Below, piece after piece: positions 1-7,683 of a stretch of DNA of 13,674 bases. The translations under genes and the position numbers were made by a program. The notes beneath the pieces are model-generated. The model was not told the origin of the DNA, did not search any database, and worked only from the letters and a program-made list of their open reading frames with translations. The stretch is taken from NCBI GenBank assembly GCA_903871865.1, contig CAIQIL010000642.1, positions 1 to 13,674 on the forward strand, written 5' to 3'. Position 1 is the first letter of the stretch, and every line of letters begins with the position of its first letter. The stretch is from an uncultured Burkholderiales bacterium (GTDB lineage Bacteria > Pseudomonadota > Gammaproteobacteria > Burkholderiales > Burkholderiaceae_C).

Positions 1-1708
1 ATCGATCCGAACTGGCCGCCAAGGCTTCGCTGCGTGCCGTAGTGACCTGCCGACTCGCGTCGGACACATCCTGTTCAGACACCCGCATGGACACCACCCG
101 CGAAGCAAACCCCTGGTTGCGCAGCAAGCTGACGGCGGTTCGCCCGGTCAGGCTGTTCGACGAAAAGGTGTTGCCACTGAGGTCGTTTTGCCAACTGCTC
201 ATGAACGCCGAGGTTCGGTTCGGGGCCAGTTGCGCCTGAACCATGGTGACGTTGCCCATGTTCATGTTGCCGGTGGCAGCAGACGCTGTGCTGCTGGTCA
301 GCATGCTTTGCAGGCCGGACAAACCACCCACCAGGGCGGTCCCGACACCCTCCATCTTCTTCAAAGCCGCCCAGGCAATGACAGGAATGCTGATTGCAAG
401 GTAGCCCACAACCGCCTCACCTGAGATGGCGCCCGAATAGATCGTCGAGGCGGTTTGCAAAGACAGGGCCTTGGTGCCCGAGCCGATGTCTGAAGCCGCA
501 GCCAGATCGTAGGCCGCGTAGATGGACGCCATGTAGTTCAGCACCGCGTACAGCGGGGGCCACAGTTGGATCCAGATCAGGATGGCAGCGTAGCCTTTGA
601 AGGCCTGCATCGTATCGCGTCCGCTGGTCAGCAGCAAGAGCAGCACCATCAAGGGGAACAATGCGTAGGTGAGCGCTTCAATGACGTTGCGGAACACGGG
701 CAGGGCTTGCTCGGCCACCTTGCCGTTGTTGATCCACGCGGCGTTTTGCTGAGCGACGGCTTGTGCCCGACCAACGGCCAGCACCATGGCCGCTGGATCG
801 TTGACCTTCTGTCCGACGATTGTGCTGGTGTCGTTGATCGCATTGAGCATGGCACTTTGGCGGATCAGGTCGGCAGCGGTGGTGGCTGCATCGGCGATGT
901 TGTTCTTGATGTACGCCTGCTGAATCTGGTTGGCGATGACGGCTGCGGCAGTCGCACCAGGCAGGGTGGGGTTCAACTGGAAGGCCAGGCGGCCCTGAAT
1001 CTGGTTGATCTGAGCAGGCAGTCGGCCATTGAGGTTGGTGTAGATGTTGGGGCAGGTGTCCACGTCGATGCCCGCAGCGCTGGTGACCGTGCTGAAGCGT
1101 GCAGGATTGGGCGTAGCCATGAGGGGCCAGACATCTGCGGACGTCGAGAACACGGCAGGAGCAATCGTGCCGTCGATCAGGTCGTACATCGTGCAGTTGT
1201 GGATGAAGTTGATCAGGTCGGTGCGGAAGTTGGGATCCTGGAACGTCACCTTGCTGGTGCTCCTGATCAGCCGGTTGCCAAACATCAGGCCATTCTTCTC
1301 GTAGGTGAGTTCGCTGGGCAAGGCGCCTGGACCGGGAATGGTCTGGAAGGCGGTTTCGAACAGGCCGGTCAGGGTGTGGCCGATGGTGCTGGTGATGCTG
1401 CCGAGCATGACCATGCCGAAAGGCACGTTGGCAACCACCTTGACCGGAGCGCCGCCTGTCTTGTCCACGATGCCCACGGTCGCCCTGGGCAGGATCAGGA
1501 TGGAGAACACCAGCAGCACTGTGCCCAGCCACTTCCAGCCTTGCAGCTTCTCAGGGGCAAAGGCGTAGGCGATAAGGGCGGCCACGAAGCCGCAGAACGC
1601 CACGGCGGCGACGGCCGACATGTAGTCGCCCGAGGCGTGGATGGCCGCTGCTGCATTGAAGACGCCGAACAGGCTGTCCGCGTTCTGGTAGGCGTAGATC
1701 TCCCACAT
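1..1708 (-). CDS. traG: TraG, mating-pair stabilisation and pilus assembly protein, N-terminal part (3' end cut by window)
   Basis: F-type TraG is an inner-membrane protein whose N-terminal half is needed for pilus assembly and whose periplasmic C-terminal half acts in mating-pair stabilisation and entry exclusion. The ATG at 1708-1706 follows an AGGGG at 1718-1714 and opens a frame that stays open to the window edge, giving 569 residues starting MWEIYAYQNADSLFGVFNA. Likely membrane segments lie near residues 28-50, 58-76, 344-361, 372-398 and 432-449, with a long presumed periplasmic loop between the second and third. The loop holds an NCTMYDLIDG cysteine motif near 171-180, typical of TraG. 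After about residue 450 the protein becomes polar, as expected where the periplasmic domain begins. F TraG is about 940 residues, so roughly 40% is probably missing. It starts 24 bases after traH stops. Family and position are clear; the specificity of the C-terminal half cannot be judged here. Confidence 0.93.
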   Translation of the reverse strand, partial: MWEIYAYQNADSLFGVFNAAAAIHASGDYMSAVAAVAFCGFVAALIAYAFAPEKLQGWKWLGTVLLVFSILILPRATVGIVDKTGGAPVKVVANVPFGMVMLGSITSTIGHTLTGLFETAFQTIPGPGALPSELTYEKNGLMFGNRLIRSTSKVTFQDPNFRTDLINFIHNCTMYDLIDGTIAPAVFSTSADVWPLMATPNPARFSTVTSAAGIDVDTCPNIYTNLNGRLPAQINQIQGRLAFQLNPTLPGATAAAVIANQIQQAYIKNNIADAATTAADLIRQSAMLNAINDTSTIVGQKVNDPAAMVLAVGRAQAVAQQNAAWINNGKVAEQALPVFRNVIEALTYALFPLMVLLLLLTSGRDTMQAFKGYAAILIWIQLWPPLYAVLNYMASIYAAYDLAAASDIGSGTKALSLQTASTIYSGAISGEAVVGYLAISIPVIAWAALKKMEGVGTALVGGLSGLQSMLTSSTASAATGNMNMGNVTMVQAQLAPNRTSAFMSSWQNDLSGNTFSSNSLTGRTAVSLLRNQGFASRVVSMRVSEQDVSDASRQVTTARSEALAASSDR

Positions 1709-1732
1709 GGCATCCCCTGCGCTCGGTGAAAG

Positions 1733-3190
1733 TCAACGAGCCATGTAAGCAGCCTGCTGCCCGAGCATGTCCATCACGTGCTGCGGCATGCTGGATCGCA
1801 ATTGCCGCTCCAACTGTTCCAGGTGGCTGGAGACAGCCCGGTAAGAACCGACCTTCTGATACAGGAGGTTCTTCTCTTGAGAGAGTTGCTGCAGCATGAC
1901 CAGGGCGCGTTGACGAATCTGGACCGCCTGTTCGCGCTGTGTCTTTTGCAGTTGATAGTCCTTGTCGAGCGCAGCCAGGCCGACGCGAAGATTGCGCTCC
2001 AGGAACACATAGGCATAGTCCGCTGCAATCACGTCACGGTATTGGGCGATGAGGCTGTCTGCCAGGCCCGATCCTGGGATGGTCGCGCCCACCGACAGCA
2101 TTTTGTAGACCGGCTCGGTGGTCTGGTTGACGAAACCGACTTCTGCCGAGTTGTTGGGAATTGCGGTCCGGGTGGCGATTTTTTCCGCGATGGAGCGCAT
2201 CAGTGCCTCGACTTTGGCGGTGAATGGCGTGTGTGTGTAGGTGGTGTTGAGGGTCACGGCATCACAGTTCACGTAGTCATTGCACTTGAGCAGGTGCTGG
2301 GTGACGTTCACGCCAGCGCCAGCACTTTGCCCATAGAGCAACTGGCTGATCGAGGTGAGTGTTGCAGCGATGGGTTCCGGGTCGCGGGCGGCTTCTTCCG
2401 GGTGGTAGATGACGGTGCCCACCATGCTCATGATCAGTTCACGCTCCTGATCGTCCAGGGAGACCCCGGTGTACTTCAGGGCCTTCCAGGTCAGGTTGCC
2501 CACGAAGGGCGCCTTGTTGCGCACATTGGCATCGCCTGAGGTGCGGGCCGAAGCGAGGATGCTGGGCCGGTCGGAAGCGCAACGCCTGCGTGCCGCGTCA
2601 CGGTCGCTTTCCATGCCCATCTCGATGGCGAGGTCGGCGCAGGTCTCCTGCGAGCTGTACCCCGTGGCCTCGGCCGCCGTGCTGACGATGGCCTTGGCTG
2701 TTTCGCAGGAGTTGATGCGGGCGTTGTTGATCCAGGTCTCCAAGCCCTTAGCCCATTTGCTCAAGCCACCCAGGAGCGGTGAGACGGCTTCCAGCGCCAG
2801 TTGAAAGGCGATGCCTGGCAGGGCCGCGGTGATGTTCTTGAGCATGTTCTTGAACTCGGTGGCCGAGATATGAGAGAACGAACCGCCGAACACGTCGATG
2901 CCGCCACATCCAGCCTTGGCACTTGGGAACTGAATGGCGGCGAGCTGGTACACCTTGTTGGGGGAGCGCATGAACAGACTGCCGCCGGTGTAGGTGTTCA
3001 TGGTCTGGCCACGGAAAGCACCAGGTGCTGTGTAGTTGCCGATGGCACCCAGGTTGTTGAACATGTTGTTCACTTCGGCATTGAGGTCACCGGCGCGCAG
3101 GGACAGCGGCGATGTTGCGAGCAACAGGGCCATCAGGCTGGCAATGGCTGTTCTCCAGATTGGTTTCGTCGGTGTGGGTGTCTGGATCAT
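1733..3190 (-). CDS. traH: TraH, F-type pilus assembly protein
   Basis: TraH is an exported protein required for F-pilus extension and retraction, and it works with TraF, TraU, TraW and TrbC in the periplasm and outer membrane. The product is 485 residues, against about 458 in F. It has a Sec signal peptide (hydrophobic core near 14-28, likely cleavage after LRA at about 33). Family hallmarks include GCGGIDVFGGSFSHI at 94-108 and the KWAKGLETWINNARINSCE region near 145-163. There are six cysteines in the mature part (95, 162, 184, 204, 303, 309). The last 85 residues are rich in Gln, Leu, Arg and Glu and look like a coiled coil, as in F TraH. The ATG at 3190-3188 has an AGGAG at 3201-3197 that overlaps the traF stop, so translation is probably linked to traF. 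Nothing is truncated or shifted. Confidence 0.95.
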   Translation of the reverse strand: MIQTPTPTKPIWRTAIASLMALLLATSPLSLRAGDLNAEVNNMFNNLGAIGNYTAPGAFRGQTMNTYTGGSLFMRSPNKVYQLAAIQFPSAKAGCGGIDVFGGSFSHISATEFKNMLKNITAALPGIAFQLALEAVSPLLGGLSKWAKGLETWINNARINSCETAKAIVSTAAEATGYSSQETCADLAIEMGMESDRDAARRRCASDRPSILASARTSGDANVRNKAPFVGNLTWKALKYTGVSLDDQERELIMSMVGTVIYHPEEAARDPEPIAATLTSISQLLYGQSAGAGVNVTQHLLKCNDYVNCDAVTLNTTYTHTPFTAKVEALMRSIAEKIATRTAIPNNSAEVGFVNQTTEPVYKMLSVGATIPGSGLADSLIAQYRDVIAADYAYVFLERNLRVGLAALDKDYQLQKTQREQAVQIRQRALVMLQQLSQEKNLLYQKVGSYRAVSSHLEQLERQLRSSMPQHVMDMLGQQAAYMAR

Positions 3191-3199
3191 GGTCTTCTC

Positions 3200-4126
3200 C
3201 TATTGAAGAACGACTTGCCTGTTCACGCCGGGCAGCATGGCCTGGGCAGCCGGTGTGCTCACCGTGGTGATGCGCTCCAGCAGTTCGGATTCGGACAGCA
3301 CGCCAAAGCCAATGGGTGTGATTTGCCCGGTGTAGGGCTGGGCCAAAAACACCGCTGGCACCTGGGTGACCTTCAGGGTGTTGGCGATGCCGTTGTCGGC
3401 TCGGGCATCTGCAAAGCCAGGCATGGGGCCGCCATCCACGCTGATGGCCACCACCTTGATGCCATGGCGCGCCTCGAAAGCCGTCAGCGTGGGGGCGAAG
3501 GCGTGGCAGTACGGGCAGTCACTGCGGAAGAAAAAGAACAGGACGTGGTCCTTGCCCAGTGAGGCGATCGATTGGGATCGGCTGATCAACTGATCCCGGT
3601 CGAACACCTCCAGCGCCTTGGCGTTGACGGGGCGGCCGTGCACGGTGGGGTCCAGCTCCGGTGTGGCCCAGGCGACGCGCTGGGCGACGTCGGCAAAGTA
3701 GGACGCTCGGGCCACAACCTTGGCCTCCAGCTCCATGTAGCGGCGCACATTGGCCTCGGTCGGCCGCATGATCGCGATGTTGCGGTAGGACTCGACCGCC
3801 TTTTGCAGCCTCTCGAATTCGACCAGTTCTGGCGCTTTGGCCGGGCGAGTGGCCGGTGTGGGGGGCGCTGCTGAAGTGGGCGGCGTGAGGGCGGGCGTCT
3901 TGGGTTGAGACGCAGGGCTGTCAGGTAGCTCGGGTTCTGGATCTTCGTAGAAGTGCCATCCTCGCCATGCATCGGACCAGTAAGGCGCGGCAATGGGCTC
4001 GTCCGGTTTTGACGAGGCTTGTGCCTGTGCCTCGGGTGCTGAGTTGATGCATGCGAAAGCGAGGAGGGCGACGCTGGCAAGGCGTCTGAAAAGACCTGAG
4101 CGAGAGGAAGGAGATGGGCGAGGCAT
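3200..4126 (-). CDS. traF: TraF, thioredoxin-fold pilus assembly protein with CPYC motif
   Basis: F-type TraF is a periplasmic protein needed for pilus assembly. The product has 308 residues (F TraF about 247). It starts with a signal peptide (hydrophobic core 15-30, probable cleavage after AQA near 35). A strongly proline-rich linker follows at about 62-100, then a helical part, then a C-terminal thioredoxin-like domain. That domain has HVLFFFFRSDCPYCHAF (CPYC at 204-207) and a TQVPAVF cis-proline loop near 254-260. From memory, F TraF has the fold but lacks CXXC, while F TrbB carries one. A redox or isomerase role is therefore plausible here, but it is inferred. The start at 4126 is chosen over an upstream in-frame start at 4234 because it has a GAGGAG six bases upstream, is followed by a good signal peptide, and avoids a long overlap with the preceding gene. 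Confidence 0.93.
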   Translation of the reverse strand: MPRPSPSSRSGLFRRLASVALLAFACINSAPEAQAQASSKPDEPIAAPYWSDAWRGWHFYEDPEPELPDSPASQPKTPALTPPTSAAPPTPATRPAKAPELVEFERLQKAVESYRNIAIMRPTEANVRRYMELEAKVVARASYFADVAQRVAWATPELDPTVHGRPVNAKALEVFDRDQLISRSQSIASLGKDHVLFFFFRSDCPYCHAFAPTLTAFEARHGIKVVAISVDGGPMPGFADARADNGIANTLKVTQVPAVFLAQPYTGQITPIGFGVLSESELLERITTVSTPAAQAMLPGVNRQVVLQ

Positions 4127-4132
4127 GCTGAT

Positions 4133-4138
4133 CTCCTC
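4133..4138 (-). promoter_or_regulatory. ribosome binding site of traF
   Basis: GAGGAG on the minus strand, six bases before the ATG at 4126-4124. It overlaps the TGA (4139-4137) of the preceding 144-residue gene. It decides the traF start and suggests that ribosomes finishing the upstream gene re-initiate here. Confidence 0.75.
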
Positions 4139-4571
4139 ATTGCAGCGACTTGGGCGGCATGCCATCGAGGCAGTAGTTGATCCCGAACTCGATGGATTGT
4201 TTACGAGGGGCCTGGGCGCCAGGCAACCAGACACCGTCTTGCCAGAACGTCACCTTCAGGCGGCTGCAACCAGGCTGGCGGTAGCGCTTGTCGGTGGTGA
4301 CGTCGATCGATATGGGGGTGTTGGCCTTGAAGCGCTGGCTGATGGCGTCGGCAGATTCGCCTGTCAGGGTGCCGTGTGCCTGTCCGTCTGGCGCTTGCAG
4401 TGCCATCACCATCAGCACCCTTGCGTCTTTGACGGGCATTCGATCGACGGACGGTTCGGGCGATTTCTCAGGCGTTTGCGTTTGTGCTTGGCAAGTCAAT
4501 GCAAATGCCATCGTCATCGCCATCGCCGTGATGGCATTGACCTTGATCGGCGTCATGAGGTTCTGTGTCAT
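4137..4571 (-). CDS. unrecognised exported protein, 144 aa, between traN and traF
   Basis: I do not recognise this family. The product begins MTQNLMTPIKVN, has a hydrophobic stretch at about 12-27 ending LTCQAQTQ, and then a polar region. This reads as a Sec signal peptide with cleavage near QA|Q at about 29. A lipoprotein at Cys27 is possible, but the residues before it do not make a good lipobox. The mature part has only two cysteines, Cys102 (RQPGCSRLKVTFW) and Cys134 (FGINYCLDGMPP). Both sit in alternating-hydrophobic segments that look like beta strands, so a disulfide-tied beta domain is a reasonable guess. The ATG at 4571-4569 overlaps the traN TGA as ATGA. An in-frame TTG at 4577 and an ATG at 4556 are alternative starts. 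It occupies the slot of trbE in F, but TrbE is a small inner-membrane protein and I see no resemblance. Context implies a periplasmic role in transfer. Confidence 0.85.
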   Translation of the reverse strand: MTQNLMTPIKVNAITAMAMTMAFALTCQAQTQTPEKSPEPSVDRMPVKDARVLMVMALQAPDGQAHGTLTGESADAISQRFKANTPISIDVTTDKRYRQPGCSRLKVTFWQDGVWLPGAQAPRKQSIEFGINYCLDGMPPKSLQ

Positions 4572-6892
4572 TGGCAACGCCCCTGTCCGTAGTAGCAGTT
4601 GGGCACCTTGGCGCTGTTGCCGCTTTGGATGGCTCCCAGGTTCGGGTTGTTGGGCACGATGGAGGCGTAGAACTCGGTGAGGTCCATCGCCGCGAAGTCC
4701 AGGCTTTGCAACTGAGGGATGGTGAAGCCTGAGCAGTCGGGGTTCTGGCCGCTGCCCCAGCCCTTGCCAATCTGCATGCGCCCCTGCTCATTGACGATCC
4801 GGGCGAGCTTGCTGTTGAAGCAGCATTTGCCTGTGGTGTGCTCCAGGCACGACACGCAGGCACCAAGAACGCGAAGACACGATGAGCACCACGAGCCCGT
4901 CGCGTGACACAGCCCCGCGCCTTCTCTCATGGCCAGCTTGCCTTCTTCTTCATTGCAAGACATCATGGACATGACGATGTAGATCACCACAGCGATGGCC
5001 AGCGACCAGGGATCGAACGCGACCACCATGCTGTCGCCTGCATAGAGCACCGACGATCCGGCGGGCAGGGCGGTGCCGTTGACGGCCACGGTGACGCCGT
5101 AACTGGTGAAGGAGCCGCTGAAGCCGCCGCTGGTGAGCAGTGCGGACATGCCCTGGTAGATGAACTCCCGGTTCTCGGAGTTCATCAGCACGTCGTAGAC
5201 CAGGCGTGAGCCCACGCCGAAGGTGCTCTGGTTGCTCATCCCAGCCCCGGCGCTGTCCGAGTCGCAACAATCTTTGAACAGACGGTCTCGGCAGTGGCTG
5301 CTTTCGCCCTTGAATACCTGCATCAGCTTGGTGTCCAGGTACACACCGGCTTCTCGGGCGGCTTCCAGCATCGACATGGAGCGGGCAAAGTCCGCGTCGT
5401 TCGTGTAGCTCGTGTTGAAGCAACTGTCACCCAGGCAAAAGACATTGGATGGGCAGTTGGTGGCTGTCGTGATCGTTTGGGCGGCGGCCGGGCAGGTGTA
5501 GCTGTCCTGGTAGATCTCGCACATGCCTGTGGCAGCGTTGGTTTGCTTGCATGTGCTGCTGTCCGGCGTGCAGCCTTGGCTCAGCAAGGGGGCGCATTCG
5601 TCTGTGAGGGCACCGGATGTGCAAGAAAGGGTGCGCTCGTAGGACCAGCAAGCGCGGGTGACGGCTCGGCCATCGATCACCTTGGTGGTGGGGCCATCCA
5701 CGCACCGGTCGGCGGTGGTGACGGTGCAGCGTCCGCCTGCTTCGAGTGGGGCGCTCTTGTCATCCCAGACATCGGTTTCGATGTGGTTCATGGTGGGCTG
5801 CTGGAAGGACAAGGGGATGCTCCAGCCAGAAGCGCCGACCAGGCTGGCCGCGCCCGCATCCTGAGCGCAGCGGGTCTCTGTGCGGCTGACCACGACAGAG
5901 GGGCCGCTGTCACAGCCCATGCGGGGGCGGGGCATGGTGAGCGTGAAGCAGCGATCAGCCGGCCCCGAAGATTGAACGCGGCTGGACCAGTAGGCCTGCA
6001 ACTGGTCGCCGCGCACGGTGCCGGTTGGGCAGGCATAGACCGGCGTGCCGAACTGGAAGTTGTAGTTGCACTGGCCAGATGAGCAGCCGGATCCAGGCAT
6101 CATGACCACCTTGAAGGGGCGCCAGCAATGGCCACCCCAGTGTGGTGAGAGGTCGGTGACGAATGTAGGTTGGGTGGCTGGCGTGCTGGGCAATTCCAGG
6201 TTCTGCCACCCGATGCAGGCCCCATTGCCTCCAGCCGCATAGAAGCGAAATTGCTGCAACTGGTCGGTGCGGATGCGGCACTGGGCCTCGGCCACCATGT
6301 AGTCGGCACCGTTGCGATTGGCCTGACCATGCGCAAACCAGTCGCCAGCTGTGCAACTGGGGACGAGTTCGACTTGCACCGTCAGATCCCGCCGGGTGGC
6401 GTAGTTGCCCACACCGTTGTAGCGCTGGCACTGTTTGGTGACCGCGCCTGCTGGTGTGGTGACGTCGGCGGTGGCGCAACCGCTGTAATAGGAGGAGAGG
6501 CTGCCAAGGGCCAGAGACGGGTTTGCGGCGATGTCCCGCGCGCCCATGACTGCGGGGTCGTAGGGTGAAATGGCTGGACGTGGTGTATTGGCCGAGTTGA
6601 GCGCGCCGCGTTGGGCCTGGCACACCGGGTCATCGGGCGTGCTGGTGCAGGCGGTGAGGCGCGCGTTGGCCGGGCCTGACAAGCTGGGTTGGCCGTAGTA
6701 GGCTGCCTCAGCGGGCGTGCGGGTGTATCCCGGCACATTGGCCGTTGCGTTAGGGGTGCTGACCGTGCCCCGAATCACCGGGTTGGCCGCTTGACCGGCG
6801 GCGGTGCCTTCTTCGTGTGGCCCAGCCAGTGCCATCGTCTGCGCCGTGACGAAGCACCAGAGGGTGAAGCAGGTGACGAGTCGGCGCAGCAT
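4568..6892 (-). CDS. traN: TraN, cysteine-rich outer-membrane mating-pair stabilisation protein
   Basis: TraN is an outer-membrane adhesin of the donor that stabilises mating pairs by contacting recipient surface proteins. The product has 774 residues, longer than F TraN (about 602). It has a signal peptide ending near LAG at 22-24 and about 40 cysteines in the mature part, counted by eye. The conserved C-terminal core is clear: FCLGDSCFNTSYTNDADFA at 485-503, VFKGESSHCRDRLFKDCC at 526-543, and KCCFNSKLARIVNEQGRMQ at 689-707. A hydrophobic stretch at 630-644 is typical of the family's C-terminal region and could insert in a membrane. Residues 25-480 are more divergent and carry the extra length. 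By analogy with F this is where recipient specificity would lie. The ATG follows an AGGA at 6902-6899 that overlaps the trbC stop, and the gap between the genes is eight bases. Confidence 0.95.
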   Translation of the reverse strand: MLRRLVTCFTLWCFVTAQTMALAGPHEEGTAAGQAANPVIRGTVSTPNATANVPGYTRTPAEAAYYGQPSLSGPANARLTACTSTPDDPVCQAQRGALNSANTPRPAISPYDPAVMGARDIAANPSLALGSLSSYYSGCATADVTTPAGAVTKQCQRYNGVGNYATRRDLTVQVELVPSCTAGDWFAHGQANRNGADYMVAEAQCRIRTDQLQQFRFYAAGGNGACIGWQNLELPSTPATQPTFVTDLSPHWGGHCWRPFKVVMMPGSGCSSGQCNYNFQFGTPVYACPTGTVRGDQLQAYWSSRVQSSGPADRCFTLTMPRPRMGCDSGPSVVVSRTETRCAQDAGAASLVGASGWSIPLSFQQPTMNHIETDVWDDKSAPLEAGGRCTVTTADRCVDGPTTKVIDGRAVTRACWSYERTLSCTSGALTDECAPLLSQGCTPDSSTCKQTNAATGMCEIYQDSYTCPAAAQTITTATNCPSNVFCLGDSCFNTSYTNDADFARSMSMLEAAREAGVYLDTKLMQVFKGESSHCRDRLFKDCCDSDSAGAGMSNQSTFGVGSRLVYDVLMNSENREFIYQGMSALLTSGGFSGSFTSYGVTVAVNGTALPAGSSVLYAGDSMVVAFDPWSLAIAVVIYIVMSMMSCNEEEGKLAMREGAGLCHATGSWCSSCLRVLGACVSCLEHTTGKCCFNSKLARIVNEQGRMQIGKGWGSGQNPDCSGFTIPQLQSLDFAAMDLTEFYASIVPNNPNLGAIQSGNSAKVPNCYYGQGRCQ

Positions 6893-6900
6893 GGCGATTC

Positions 6901-7683
6901 CTAACCCTTGAGCCGTTGGATGAAGGCGCCGGCATCCTTGCTGAAGCGGGGCGTGCGGTGCTGGATGTGCCCCAGGGCGTAGTCAAGGCTCACGTCTCCG
7001 GCCAGGCGGACATAGTCATTGGGGGGCGCACAACTGCCTCGGCCACCATCGCCACAGGGCGTGCTGTCAGCGCCCTCACGCACCAGCACAAAACTGGGTA
7101 CCTGTGTGATGGCGTAGCGCTCGAAGGCTTGCGGATCGATCTGGAAGGCCACCGACTGACCCGCCAACAATGCCTGTGTTCGCGCGACGGTGTCACGCAG
7201 GGAGCCATTGAGCAGGCCTCTGATCAGCAGGGATGCCTTGGCACGTGCCGCTTGGCTGACCAGTCTCTTGAGGGTGGCCTCGGGCATCGACAGGCTGATG
7301 AACACCATCAGGATCGGGCCACCATTCATGTCCTTGCCCACCCCGGTGCCGGGTGGCTGGGCGGCTTTCATCTGCAGGGCGTAGGCTTTGGACAGCGCTT
7401 CGAGGTCCGCAGGCGCTTTGGCTTGGGGCTGTGGCAGCGCATCAATTCGTGGTCCCGCTGTGATGGGCACATGTTCCAAGTCAGCGGCGCTGGGCACGCC
7501 GTGCGCTTTCTGCGCCCGCTCGATGTCGTTGTCCGTGATGGTGGGTTGCGCGCGCCTGGCCCGAGCCATGTCTTCTTCGGTGATGACCGGCGTGGGTTGG
7601 GCCTGTGCGCTCAGCGCAAGCAGCATGGACAGGCCAAGACCGAAGCCCCAGCGTGAAGGTTGATGGAAGTCAGAAGCCGACAC
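6901..7683 (-). CDS. trbC: TrbC, F-type periplasmic pilus assembly protein
   Basis: F-type TrbC is a periplasmic protein with a thioredoxin-like fold that acts with TraW and TraU in pilus assembly. The product has 260 residues (F TrbC about 212). It has a signal peptide (core about 13-26, cleavage near AQA at 26-28). Two imperfect helical repeats follow at about 34-60, ITEEDMARARRAQ then ITDNDIERAQKAH. The family core is ILMVFISLSMPEATLKRLV at 124-142, with the RGLLNGSLRDTV segment after it. A TQVPSFVLV cis-proline-type loop lies near 193-201, and DVSLDYALGHI follows. There is no CXXC, but a Cys210/Cys218 pair in PCGDGGRGSCAP could form a disulfide. The start is a GTG that overlaps the end of traU by 14 bases, chosen because a strong AAAGGA lies six bases upstream and no other start precedes the signal peptide core. 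Confidence 0.93.
   Translation of the reverse strand: MSASDFHQPSRWGFGLGLSMLLALSAQAQPTPVITEEDMARARRAQPTITDNDIERAQKAHGVPSAADLEHVPITAGPRIDALPQPQAKAPADLEALSKAYALQMKAAQPPGTGVGKDMNGGPILMVFISLSMPEATLKRLVSQAARAKASLLIRGLLNGSLRDTVARTQALLAGQSVAFQIDPQAFERYAITQVPSFVLVREGADSTPCGDGGRGSCAPPNDYVRLAGDVSLDYALGHIQHRTPRFSKDAGAFIQRLKG

Noticed and set aside
678..1532. 284-codon minus-strand frame inside traG
   Set aside because: Out-of-phase shadow of traG, rich in Arg, His, Pro and Gln and without membrane segments, while the traG phase gives clear TraG membrane segments and motifs.
566..1729. 387-codon open frame on the plus strand opposite traG
   Set aside because: Antisense mirror of traG with a low-complexity Gly/Val/His-rich translation; codon bias of the GC-rich minus-strand gene explains the lack of stops.
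1778..3562. Two 253-codon plus-strand frames opposite traH and traF
   Set aside because: Both are antisense to confident genes and show no signal peptide, motif or ribosome site pattern of their own.
4127..4234. 36-codon N-terminal extension of traF
   Set aside because: It would lie almost wholly inside the upstream 144-residue gene and push the signal peptide inward; the ATG at 4126 has a strong GAGGAG at ideal spacing.
5955..6623. 222-codon minus-strand frame inside traN
   Set aside because: Wrong phase of traN; Arg/Gln/His/Pro-rich translation without motifs, whereas the traN frame carries the conserved cysteine core.
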